A stretch of DNA of 8,533 bases from Clostridia bacterium (GTDB lineage: Bacteria; Bacillota; Clostridia; Lachnospirales; Lachnospiraceae), in NCBI GenBank assembly GCA_026000945.1, contig BNZI01000024.1, positions 1 through 8,533 of the forward strand, written 5' to 3'. The translations under genes and the position numbers were made by a program. Under the pieces are notes generated by a model, which ran no database searches, was not told where the DNA came from, and saw only the letters and a list, made by a program, of their open reading frames with translations. The first letter of the stretch is position 1, and every line of letters begins with the position of its first letter. Below, one piece after another: positions 1 to 6,374 of the stretch.

Positions 1-1
1 T

Positions 2-1117
2 TATGGACAAAGTCTGTTCTATCAAGATGCGGCGAATGATTTAATTCCTGAAGTTTATGATCAAGCAGTAAAGGAAAGTGAATTAGAAATTGTTTCTAGG
101 CCAGAAATTCAAGTTGAGCAAGTAGATAAAGGAAAAGAATTTATTTTTACTGCTACAGTAGCGATTAGACCGGAAGTAAAATTAGGTAAATATAAAGATT
201 TAGAAATTAAAAAATTTAATCGAGAAGTAACCGAAGAAGAATTAGCAAAAGAATTAGAAAAAATCGCAGATGAAAATGCACGTTTACTTACAATAGAAGA
301 TAGAACAATTGAAAGCAAAGATATTGCCATTATTGATTTTGTTGGTTACGTAGAAGGAAAAACTTTTGAAGGCGGCAAGGGAGACAATTATGAATTAGAA
401 ATTGGGTCGCATTCTTTTATTGATACTTTTGAAGAACAGTTAATTGGAAAAGCAGTTGGAGAGCATGTGGAAGTCAATGTGAATTTTCCACAAGATTATC
501 ATATTTCTGATTTGGCTGGTAAACCAGCTCTTTTTCAAGTGGATGTAAAAACGATCCAAGTGAAAGAAATTCCAGAAATCAATGATGAGTTTGCCAGCGA
601 AGTTTCTGAATTTGAAACACTAGAAGAATGGCAAGAAGATGTTAAAAAATCTCTGACAGAGAAAAAACAAAAAGCAATTGAGACAGAGAAAGAAAATTTG
701 CTGATTGGTCAAGTGATTGAAGGCAGTGAAATGGACCTTCCAGAACCAATGATTCAAGGACAAATTGAAGTATTGATGAAAGATTTTGTTCATAGAATAG
801 AATCACAAGGTTTACAATTAGAACAATATTTGCATTTTACTGGATTAACAAAAGAAAAAATACTAGATCAAATGCGTCCGCAAGCCATTAAACAAATTCA
901 AACAGATTTAGTTTTGAGCGCAATTGTTAAAGAAGAGAATATTGTAATTAATGAGGAAGAGTATGAAGCTGGCGTAAGAAAAATGGCGGATAGTTATAAA
1001 ATGGATTATGATGTGTTTTCTGGTTTAATTAAACGCAGGGAAGACCAGAATTTAGAAAAAGAATTCGCAGTACAAAAAGCTATAGATTTAATTGTAGAAA
1101 GTGCTAAAGAAGTATAA
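2..1117 (+). CDS. tig: Trigger factor, ribosome-associated chaperone and prolyl isomerase (5'-truncated by window edge)
   Basis: Trigger factor binds the ribosome at the exit tunnel and protects nascent chains; its middle domain is an FKBP-type prolyl isomerase. The frame is open from base 2 to the TAA at 1115-1117, giving 371 visible residues. The family is usually about 425-430 residues, so roughly the first 50, including the ribosome-binding signature loop, lie outside the window. Visible residues 1-105 are the rest of the N-terminal domain (YGQSLFYQDAANDLIPEVYD is typical). Residues about 108-190 are the PPIase domain (IDFVGYVEGKTFEGG, then FIDTFEEQLIGKAVGE). The remainder is the helical C-terminal chaperone arm, starting near EIPEINDEFASEVSEF. 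The in-frame GTG at 467 is internal, because the homology runs straight through it. It is the first gene of the tig-clpP-clpX operon, 12 bases before clpP. Identification is firm from sequence and gene order. Confidence 0.96.
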   Translation, partial: YGQSLFYQDAANDLIPEVYDQAVKESELEIVSRPEIQVEQVDKGKEFIFTATVAIRPEVKLGKYKDLEIKKFNREVTEEELAKELEKIADENARLLTIEDRTIESKDIAIIDFVGYVEGKTFEGGKGDNYELEIGSHSFIDTFEEQLIGKAVGEHVEVNVNFPQDYHISDLAGKPALFQVDVKTIQVKEIPEINDEFASEVSEFETLEEWQEDVKKSLTEKKQKAIETEKENLLIGQVIEGSEMDLPEPMIQGQIEVLMKDFVHRIESQGLQLEQYLHFTGLTKEKILDQMRPQAIKQIQTDLVLSAIVKEENIVINEEEYEAGVRKMADSYKMDYDVFSGLIKRREDQNLEKEFAVQKAIDLIVESAKEV

Positions 1118-1129
1118 AGGAGGAAAACG

Positions 1130-1714
1130 GTGAGCTTTATTCCCTATGTCATTGAAACGACAAACAGAGGTGAGCGTTCTTATGATATTTATTCTCGTTT
1201 GTTAAAAGATAGGATTATTTTTTTGGGCGAAGAAGTAAATGAAGTCAGCATGAGTTTAGTAGTAGCTCAGTTGTTATTTTTGGAATCTCAAGACCCTAGC
1301 AAAGACATTAATTTATATATCAATAGTCCGGGAGGGTCTGTGACGGCAGGTTTAGCAATTTATGATACAATGAATTACATTCAATGTGATGTTTCCACGA
1401 TATGTATCGGTTTAGCGGCAAGTATGGGCGCATTTTTGTTAGCAGGTGGAAAAAAAGGAAAACGTTATATTTTGCCTAATGCGGAAGTGATGATTCATCA
1501 GCCATCAGGTGGAGCAAGAGGTCAGGCTACAGATATACAAATTGTGGCAGACCAAATCTTAAAGACAAAAAAACAATTGAATGAGATTTTAGCTACAAAT
1601 ACAGGTCAGCCTTTGAAAGTGATTGAAGAAGATACAGAACGTGATTATTATATGTCAGCGGAAGAGGCTCTGAAATATGGTATAGTAGATAAAATCATGG
1701 AAAATCGGGAATAA
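1130..1714 (+). CDS. clpP: ATP-dependent Clp protease proteolytic subunit ClpP
   Basis: ClpP is the serine peptidase (family S14) that forms the tetradecameric degradation chamber served by ClpX and other Clp ATPases. The 194-residue product has the usual length. The full catalytic triad is present: Ser98 in GLAASMGAF, His123 in MIHQPSGG and Asp172 in TERDYYMS. The conserved [11 protein letters not shown] segment that shapes the oxyanion region is at residues 64-74. The start is GTG at 1130, chosen because AAAGGAGG at 1116-1123 lies at ideal distance and the N-terminus ([24 protein letters not shown]) matches the mature family N-terminus without a long propeptide. The ribosome site overlaps the tig stop codon, which suggests translational coupling. 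clpX follows after 15 bases, so protease and unfoldase are co-expressed. Confidence 0.98.
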   Translation: MSFIPYVIETTNRGERSYDIYSRLLKDRIIFLGEEVNEVSMSLVVAQLLFLESQDPSKDINLYINSPGGSVTAGLAIYDTMNYIQCDVSTICIGLAASMGAFLLAGGKKGKRYILPNAEVMIHQPSGGARGQATDIQIVADQILKTKKQLNEILATNTGQPLKVIEEDTERDYYMSAEEALKYGIVDKIMENRE

Positions 1715-1729
1715 GGAGAGGGTAATTGA

Positions 1730-3046
1730 GTGTCAATTAGAAATGACAATCAAATTAAGTGTTCATTTTGCGGAAAAGTGCAGGATGAAGTACAAAAGTT
1801 GATTGCAGCAGGAAATAGTAACGTATACATCTGTGATGAATGTGTGGAGCTTTGTTCAGAAATTTTAGAAGAAGAAGAAATTGCTTTTGGAAGACCACAT
1901 CCGCCATCAGAAAAAAGTAAAATTAACTTGTTAAAACCAAAAGAAATTAAGTTATTTTTAGATGAATATGTCATTGGGCAGGAAGAAGCAAAAAAAGTAT
2001 TATCTGTGGCTGTGTATAATCATTACAAAAGAATTACAGTGGATGAAAAGCACAGTGTTTCACAAGATGTGGAAATCCAAAAAAGCAATATTCTTATGCT
2101 TGGTCCGACAGGATCAGGAAAAACATTTTTGGCACAAACTCTTGCTAAGTTGCTCAATGTTCCTTTTGCCATCGCCGATGCTACCACATTGACAGAAGCA
2201 GGTTATGTGGGAGAGGATGTAGAAAATATCCTACTCAAATTAATCCAGGCGGCAGACTATGATATTGAAAAAGCACAATGCGGTATTATTTACATTGATG
2301 AAATTGATAAAATCGCAAAAAAAACAGAAAATGTTTCGATTACTCGAGACGTTTCCGGTGAAGGAGTACAACAAGCTTTACTGAAAATCTTAGAGGGTAC
2401 GATAGCAAGTGTGCCTCCTCAAGGTGGTCGTAAACATCCACAGCAAGAATTGCTGCAATTAGATACAACAAATATTTTGTTTATTTGTGGCGGTGCTTTT
2501 GCTGGAATGGAAAAAAGTATTGAAGCTCGTTTAGGCTCTAGTGCTTTAGGTTTTCATGCAGAAATAAAAGATAAAAATAAAGCAGATATCAGTGCAGTAT
2601 TAAAGAAAATGGAACCTCAAGACTTAATTCATTTTGGCTTAATTCCCGAGTTAGTTGGTCGCTTGCCAGTTACTGTTTCTTTGGAATTGTTGGATGAAAC
2701 AGCTTTGGTTAAAGTATTAACAGAGCCGAAAAATGCTTTAGTAAAACAATACCAAAAATTATTTGAGTATGATGGAGTAAAGTTAGAGTTTACGCCTGAA
2801 GCGATTAAGAGTATTGCTCATCTTTCCTTTGAACGTAAAACGGGGGCAAGAGGGCTTCGAGCAGTTATGGAAGCCATTATGATGGATACCATGTATGAAA
2901 TTCCATCTAATGAAAATATTGGAATTTGTACGATTACGAAAGAAGTGGTGGAAGAAAAAACGAATCCTGATTTGACTTATCGAACACTGCCGGTGCAAAA
3001 AAAACATGCACCTCATCATAAAAAAAATAGTGGAGAAACGGCGTGA
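1730..3046 (+). CDS. clpX: Clp protease ATP-binding subunit ClpX (AAA+ unfoldase)
   Basis: ClpX is the hexameric AAA+ unfoldase that recognises substrates and threads them into ClpP. At 438 residues it is full length. In order: the N-terminal zinc-binding domain with Cys11, Cys14, Cys35 and Cys38; Walker A GPTGSGKT at 125-132; pore loop GYVGED at 158-163; Walker B IIYIDE at 186-191; RKH pore loop at 234-236; the ClpP-docking loop as LGF at 273-275 (the tripeptide is often IGF); the arginine finger in [11 protein letters not shown] (Arg311); and sensor 2 in [12 protein letters not shown] (Arg374). All essential motifs are intact. The start is GTG at 1730, supported by AAGGAG at 1713-1718, which overlaps the clpP stop. 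The last 20 or so residues form a basic, His/Lys-rich tail (KKHAPHHKK), as often seen in variable ClpX C-termini. In many Bacillota lon follows; here a repeat-bearing spacer and then engB follow. Confidence 0.98.
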   Translation: MSIRNDNQIKCSFCGKVQDEVQKLIAAGNSNVYICDECVELCSEILEEEEIAFGRPHPPSEKSKINLLKPKEIKLFLDEYVIGQEEAKKVLSVAVYNHYKRITVDEKHSVSQDVEIQKSNILMLGPTGSGKTFLAQTLAKLLNVPFAIADATTLTEAGYVGEDVENILLKLIQAADYDIEKAQCGIIYIDEIDKIAKKTENVSITRDVSGEGVQQALLKILEGTIASVPPQGGRKHPQQELLQLDTTNILFICGGAFAGMEKSIEARLGSSALGFHAEIKDKNKADISAVLKKMEPQDLIHFGLIPELVGRLPVTVSLELLDETALVKVLTEPKNALVKQYQKLFEYDGVKLEFTPEAIKSIAHLSFERKTGARGLRAVMEAIMMDTMYEIPSNENIGICTITKEVVEEKTNPDLTYRTLPVQKKHAPHHKKNSGETA

Positions 3047-3065
3047 CTTAGAGTGCTGATTAATT

Positions 3066-3248
3066 CTTTTCTTACTCACTATCACTAATAGGCTCTTAGA
3101 AAAACTATCTATAAGATTCGCCTCGTTTGGAGATACTGAACAAGCTTTTTATTTTCTTGAAATACGTATGTTTATCTGAAAAATTACCATGCGAGGCGGA
3201 AAATTTACTAAAAATCTAGGCAGTTCGGCTAGTCTGAACACGCCCTAG
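3066..3248 (-). repeat. Structured intergenic repeat, copy A (between clpX and engB)
   Basis: This 225-base spacer has no credible gene. Read on the minus strand, 3239 down to 3179 aligns without gaps to 3913-3973 downstream of engB, with 44 of 61 bases identical by hand count. It begins GTTCAGACTAGCCGAACTGC against GTTCACAGTACCCGAACTGC in copy B. Similarity continues through TATTTCAAGAAAATAAAAA. The copy contains an inverted repeat, CGCCTCG at 3119-3125 with CGAGGCG at 3192-3198 (66-base loop). It also has a short hairpin, GTTCGG at 3223-3228 with CTGAAC at 3234-3239 (5-base loop), close to the engB ribosome site. The engB-side end is set at the CTAG at 3245-3248. The clpX-side end is uncertain within about 20 bases. 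No transposase is present, so a non-autonomous MITE-like or REP-like repeat is inferred. Confidence 0.68.
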
Positions 3249-3271
3249 TACATATATAGAGGGGAAAACAG

Positions 3272-3904
3272 ATGTTCATTCAAGAAGTAGAGTTGGAAAC
3301 GGTATGTGGAATTACGAGTAAATTACCTACTCACGAACACTTGGAATTTGCTTTCTGCGGGAAATCCAATGTAGGAAAGTCTTCTTTACTGAATAGTTTA
3401 GTGAATCGTAAGTCTCTAGCAAGGACTTCTGCTGCCCCAGGAAAAACACAAACGATTAATTTTTATCATATTCACCCAAATTTACATAAAAAAGACCCAG
3501 AGATCTATCCAAATTTTTATTTTGTGGATTTGCCGGGATACGGTTATGCGAAAGTTCCTCTAAAGGTAAAAAAAGAGTGGGGAAAGATGACGGAACGGTA
3601 TTTAAAGCAGAGTAAAACTTTAGCAGCAATTTTTTTACTCTTGGATATTCGGCATATCCCATCTGAAAATGATCGTCAAATGTATCAATGGATACAAGAT
3701 TCAGGGCATTCGTTGGCTATTATTGCAACAAAATCAGATAAAATCAAGCCTTCTCAATTAGACAAGCAGGTAAAACAGATACGGAATCATTTTCAGTTAG
3801 ATCCAAAAATAAAAATTTTCCCTTTTTCTTCTCTAAAAAAAACAGGAAAAGAAGAAGTACTTTCTTGGATTAATGAAGTTTGTATGCAAAGAAACTCTAT
3901 ATAG
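3272..3904 (+). CDS. engB: Ribosome biogenesis GTP-binding protein EngB (YsxC/YihA family)
   Basis: EngB is an essential TRAFAC-class GTPase needed for late assembly of the 50S subunit. All G motifs are visible in the 210 residues: G1 GKSNVGKS at 30-37; the G2 region RTSAAPGKTQTINFY at 51-65; G3 DLPG at 86-89, followed by YGYAKVP; G4 TKSD at 153-156; and a G5-like SSLKKTG at 186-192. The ATG at 3272 is preceded by GAGGGG at 3259-3264. One oddity is that between INFY of G2 and the FVDLPG strand there are about 10 more residues (around 68-81, HPNLHKKDPEIYPN) than in typical EngB, where a short turn joins the two strands. The reading frame is continuous, so this is a real insertion and not a frameshift. 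The gene sits downstream of clpX, as is common in Bacillota, but is separated from it by repeat copy A and is followed directly by copy B. Confidence 0.95.
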   Translation: MFIQEVELETVCGITSKLPTHEHLEFAFCGKSNVGKSSLLNSLVNRKSLARTSAAPGKTQTINFYHIHPNLHKKDPEIYPNFYFVDLPGYGYAKVPLKVKKEWGKMTERYLKQSKTLAAIFLLLDIRHIPSENDRQMYQWIQDSGHSLAIIATKSDKIKPSQLDKQVKQIRNHFQLDPKIKIFPFSSLKKTGKEEVLSWINEVCMQRNSI

Positions 3905-3905
3905 A

Positions 3906-4065
3906 TTAGGTTGTTCACAGTACCCGAACTGCTAAAATTCTGGGTAGATTTTTCGCTCTGTAAGGCAATTTTTGTAGATATATGCGCTATATTTCAAAAA
4001 AATAGAAAAGAATAGCAAAAATCTACAAAAAATAGGCATCCCGCGGTAGTGTGTACACATTCTAA
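3906..4065 (+). repeat. Structured intergenic repeat, copy B (MITE-like, imperfect terminal inverted repeats)
   Basis: This copy starts one base after the engB stop codon. The left end reads TTAGGTTGTTCACAGTACCC. The right end, reverse complemented from 4065, reads TTAGAATGTGTACACACTAC, so the ends form an imperfect terminal inverted repeat. Inside, GTAGATTTTTCGCT at 3944-3957 pairs with AGCAAAAATCTAC at 4014-4026. An alternative pairing joins ATTTTTGTAGAT at 3968-3979 with ATCTACAAAAAAT from 4021. The left end also has GTTC at 3913-3916 with GAAC at 3926-3929. Most of the 160 bases could therefore fold into one long hairpin. It is related to copy A in the opposite orientation. There is no coding potential worth calling. 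A short mobile, REP-like or MITE-like element is the best description; the family name is unknown to me. Confidence 0.68.
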
Positions 4066-4120
4066 ATAAAAATGCTGATGAAAGTTTTGTACGATAAAAG
4101 GTAAAAAAATTATATATGTT

Positions 4121-4179
4121 TTGATTGTGAATAATCATAATCGTGCTAATTTGAATATGACATGATACATGCTTTTTAT
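4121..4179 (+). promoter_or_regulatory. Candidate promoter region of the ABC importer operon
   Basis: Two sigma-70-like options are visible, each matching 4 of 6 bases in both boxes. Option one is TTGATT at 4121-4126 with GCTAAT at 4145-4150 and an 18-base spacer. That spacer holds a dyad, ATTGTGA at 4124-4130 and TCATAAT at 4135-4141. Option two is TTGAAT at 4151-4156 with TTTTAT at 4174-4179 and a 17-base spacer, which would put the start point inside the palindrome at 4176-4197. Because the region is very AT-rich, neither option can be preferred by eye, but a promoter is expected here: copy B separates the operon from engB and the first gene has its own leader. Confidence 0.45.
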
Positions 4180-4197
4180 TTATCATATGATTAATAA
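4176..4197 (+). promoter_or_regulatory. Near-perfect 22-base palindrome, candidate repressor operator
   Basis: The core ATCATATGAT (4182-4191) is a perfect palindrome. It is flanked by TTATT on the left and AATAA on the right, with a single mismatched T-T pair between core and arms, so 20 of the 22 bases are symmetric. It ends where the ribosome site AAGGAG (4196-4201) of the solute-binding protein gene begins, and it overlaps the -10 box of one candidate promoter. This size and position fit a dimeric regulator such as a LacI- or GntR-type sugar repressor. No regulator gene is present in the window, so the identity is inference; chance symmetry in AT-rich DNA is the alternative. Confidence 0.45.
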
Positions 4198-4209
4198 GGA
4201 GAAAAAACG

Positions 4210-5487
4210 ATGAAAAAAATTATTTCTATCATTGCGTTAATCACTTTTATGAGTACTCTAGTTTCTTGTGCAAGTACAACAGAAACAGTCAGTAATGGGG
4301 ATACAAAAATATTGACCGTTTGGAGTATTGCAACAGAAAGTGACAGTTTCAACCATGCTTATCAACAAGCGATTGCTGATTTTGAAGAGGCAAATCCGGG
4401 AGTGAAAATCCGTTATGAAAGTTTTGAAAATCAGTCTTATAAGACAAAATTAAAAACGGCAATTGCGGGAAATGACTTGCCGGATATTTTTTATACTTGG
4501 GGAGGAGGATTTTCAGCGGATTTTGTATCAGCAAATAAAGTTTTGGCTTTAGATGAGTACTATGCTGACTATGAGGAGAATTTACCCAAAGCTGTATTAA
4601 ATAATGCTACATACGAAGAAAAAATCTATGGAGTACCGTATACTACGCCAGTTTCTTTATTATTTTTTAACAAAGTGATGTTTGAAGAGATAGGACTAAA
4701 TCCGCCGACTACTTTTGATGAATTACTTGCTGTCTGCAAAGAATTTAAAGAAGCTGGTATTACTCCTATAGGAATCAGTGCAAAGGATACTTGGGTTTTA
4801 GCGATGACACATGATGCTTTGGCGTTGAAAGCGGTCGGAGCGGAAAAATTGCAAGATACACTGACTAAACAAGAAGGCATGAGCTATGATGACCCTGATT
4901 TCATCACAGCAGCGGAAAAATTTCGTGAATTAGTTGAATTGGGTGCATATCCTAGTGGAGCTTCTGCTTTGTCAAGTGATGAGGCAAGTGCGCAATTTTA
5001 CGGAGAACAAATCCCAATGTTTTTGACCGGAAGCTTTTTAGGCGGGGCAATCCAAAGGGAAACAGAAGAAGAAAACCGAGCACATTTTTCAGCAGTTCCA
5101 GTTCCGGTATTTTCCAATCATGCCAAAGCTACAGATTTTATGGGCGGTGCAATTGATACGCTTATGGTTAGTGCAACAACGTCAGAACCCGATTTAGCAG
5201 CCAAGGCGGCATTTGAAATTGCTCGTGGCATTTCTAAGTATTCTTATTTAGATGGAGCTGGTACTCCGGCTTGGAAAAAAGATTATGATGATTCTAGCGT
5301 AGATCCCCTTTCTAAAAAAATAGCGGATTATGTCTCAGAAGCGACATCGTTTACTTTATGGTTTGATACCTTGTTAAGTGGAGACGATGCAACGGAGTAT
5401 TTGCAATTATTGCAAGAATTATATTCTGATAATATTACTGCCAAAGAATTTGTTGCCAATATGGCGAAAAAGTTAGAAGGTGAGTAA
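4210..5487 (+). CDS. ABC transporter extracellular solute-binding lipoprotein (family 1, carbohydrate type)
   Basis: This is the substrate receptor of the importer encoded by the operon. The 425 residues begin with a lipoprotein signal peptide (MKKIISIIALITFM) and lipobox LVSC, with Cys20 as the predicted lipidated residue. The mature protein should therefore be anchored on the outer face of the membrane. A Thr/Ser-rich linker follows. The family-1 solute-binding fold is recognisable from LTVWSIATESD (about 35-45), AIADFEEANPGVKIRYE, the LPDIFYTWGGGFSADFV segment (about 90-105) and the hinge region YGVPYTTPVSLLFFNK (about 140-155). Trp and Tyr residues around 97-98 and 144 resemble sugar-stacking positions. 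The substrate cannot be read from sequence; a mono- or oligosaccharide is likely. The start ATG at 4210 has AAGGAG nine bases upstream (after 4201). It is the first gene of the operon, and the MalF-type permease begins five bases after its stop. Confidence 0.93.
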   Translation: MKKIISIIALITFMSTLVSCASTTETVSNGDTKILTVWSIATESDSFNHAYQQAIADFEEANPGVKIRYESFENQSYKTKLKTAIAGNDLPDIFYTWGGGFSADFVSANKVLALDEYYADYEENLPKAVLNNATYEEKIYGVPYTTPVSLLFFNKVMFEEIGLNPPTTFDELLAVCKEFKEAGITPIGISAKDTWVLAMTHDALALKAVGAEKLQDTLTKQEGMSYDDPDFITAAEKFRELVELGAYPSGASALSSDEASAQFYGEQIPMFLTGSFLGGAIQRETEEENRAHFSAVPVPVFSNHAKATDFMGGAIDTLMVSATTSEPDLAAKAAFEIARGISKYSYLDGAGTPAWKKDYDDSSVDPLSKKIADYVSEATSFTLWFDTLLSGDDATEYLQLLQELYSDNITAKEFVANMAKKLEGE

Positions 5488-5492
5488 TCAAT

Positions 5493-6374
5493 ATGGAAAA
5501 AGTCAGGAAAAATAAACTTGCGCTTACGATATTTTTATTTCCGGCATTGTTTTTGTTTTTGGCTATATTGATTGCTCCCATTATCATGTCTTTTGTGTAT
5601 AGTTTTTTTGATTGGAATGGGCAGACAGAATGGACTTTTGTGGGCTTGAAAAACTATATTGAAATTTTTACAAATAAATCTGTTCAATTTAATAAAAGCT
5701 TGGGAAATGCGATTATTTTAGCTATATTATCAGTATTGATCCAATTGCCTTTAGCCTTGTTGCTTGCTTTGCTTTTAGCGAGAAAAGTGAAGGGAGAAGG
5801 TTTTTTTGTTACCGTATTTTTCATTCCAGTCATTTTATCTACGGTAGTTATCGGTCAATTGTGGAGCAAAATTTATCATCCAGACTATGGTATTCTCAAT
5901 TTAATTTTGAACTCTCTGGGTTTGAAAGAACTTGCGCGTGCATGGCTGGGGGAACAGGGAACGGTACTAGCTGCTGTTTTTATTCCCATACTTTGGCAGT
6001 ATGTGGGTTACCATATGCTGCTGATGTATGCAGGTGTTAAAACCATTTCTCCGGAAATTCAAGAAGCGGCAAAAATCGATGGAGCTACCAACTGGCAGAC
6101 AGAATGGTATGTTGTGATTCCTATGTTAAAGCCCGTTTTACGAATGTGTACGATTTTTGCTGTCACGGGTTCATTGAAAGCTTTTGATTTAATTTATGTT
6201 TTGACTGGCGGTGGACCTAACCATGCTAGTGAAGTACCTAGTATTTCTATGGTAGAAATGTTTTTTAGCCGAAATCGCTATGGTATGGGTAGTGCCATAG
6301 GTATATTTATCATTCTCTTATGCTTCTTTTTTGCGTTTTTAATTCAAAAATGTATACGTGTGGAGGGAGAATAA
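5493..6374 (+). CDS. ABC sugar transporter permease, MalF/UgpA type
   Basis: This is an inner-membrane subunit of the importer. The 293 residues show six hydrophobic segments at about 10-37, 71-96, 104-122, 157-181, 210-237 and 265-286. The EAA loop that docks the ATPase reads EIQEAAKIDGATNWQTEW (EAA at 191-193, DGA at 196-198), and is followed by the usual VVIPMLKPVL. The C-terminal LTGGGPNHASEVPSISMVEMFF stretch is characteristic of the MalF-like partner in two-permease carbohydrate importers. The start ATG at 5493 lies five bases after the solute-binding protein stop; its ribosome site (AGGTGA at 5478-5483) is inside the end of that gene, so the two are translationally linked. Substrate unknown. 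No defects seen. Confidence 0.94.
   Translation: MEKVRKNKLALTIFLFPALFLFLAILIAPIIMSFVYSFFDWNGQTEWTFVGLKNYIEIFTNKSVQFNKSLGNAIILAILSVLIQLPLALLLALLLARKVKGEGFFVTVFFIPVILSTVVIGQLWSKIYHPDYGILNLILNSLGLKELARAWLGEQGTVLAAVFIPILWQYVGYHMLLMYAGVKTISPEIQEAAKIDGATNWQTEWYVVIPMLKPVLRMCTIFAVTGSLKAFDLIYVLTGGGPNHASEVPSISMVEMFFSRNRYGMGSAIGIFIILLCFFFAFLIQKCIRVEGE

Noticed and set aside
467..1117. A 216-residue protein starting at the GTG at 467
   Set aside because: The same frame is open back to base 2 and encodes the PPIase and N-terminal domains of trigger factor, so this GTG is an internal valine.
2546..2554. LGF in place of IGF in the ClpX loop that docks to ClpP
   Set aside because: This is a conservative change within the tolerated hydrophobic-Gly-Phe pattern and not evidence of altered function.
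2783..3085. Minus-strand frame of 100 codons over the end of clpX
   Set aside because: It is antisense to the conserved ClpX C-terminus, rich in Arg/Phe/Ser/His as expected from a shadow frame, and extends into repeat copy A.
3119..3198. CGCCTCG/CGAGGCG inverted repeat as the clpX terminator
   Set aside because: The loop is 66 bases and no U-run follows the second arm; the arms are better explained as part of repeat copy A.
3932..4186. Minus-strand frame of 84 codons across repeat copy B and the importer leader
   Set aside because: It spans a hairpin-forming repeat, has low-complexity Phe/Ile/Tyr-rich composition, resembles no protein I know and has no clear ribosome site.
4066..4209. Riboswitch or T-box leader before the importer operon
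   Set aside because: The leader is short and AT-rich with only short dyads; no conserved aptamer or antiterminator pattern is visible.
4066..4209. Catabolite-responsive (cre) site
   Set aside because: No sequence close to the TGWAANCGNTNWCA consensus was found on either strand.
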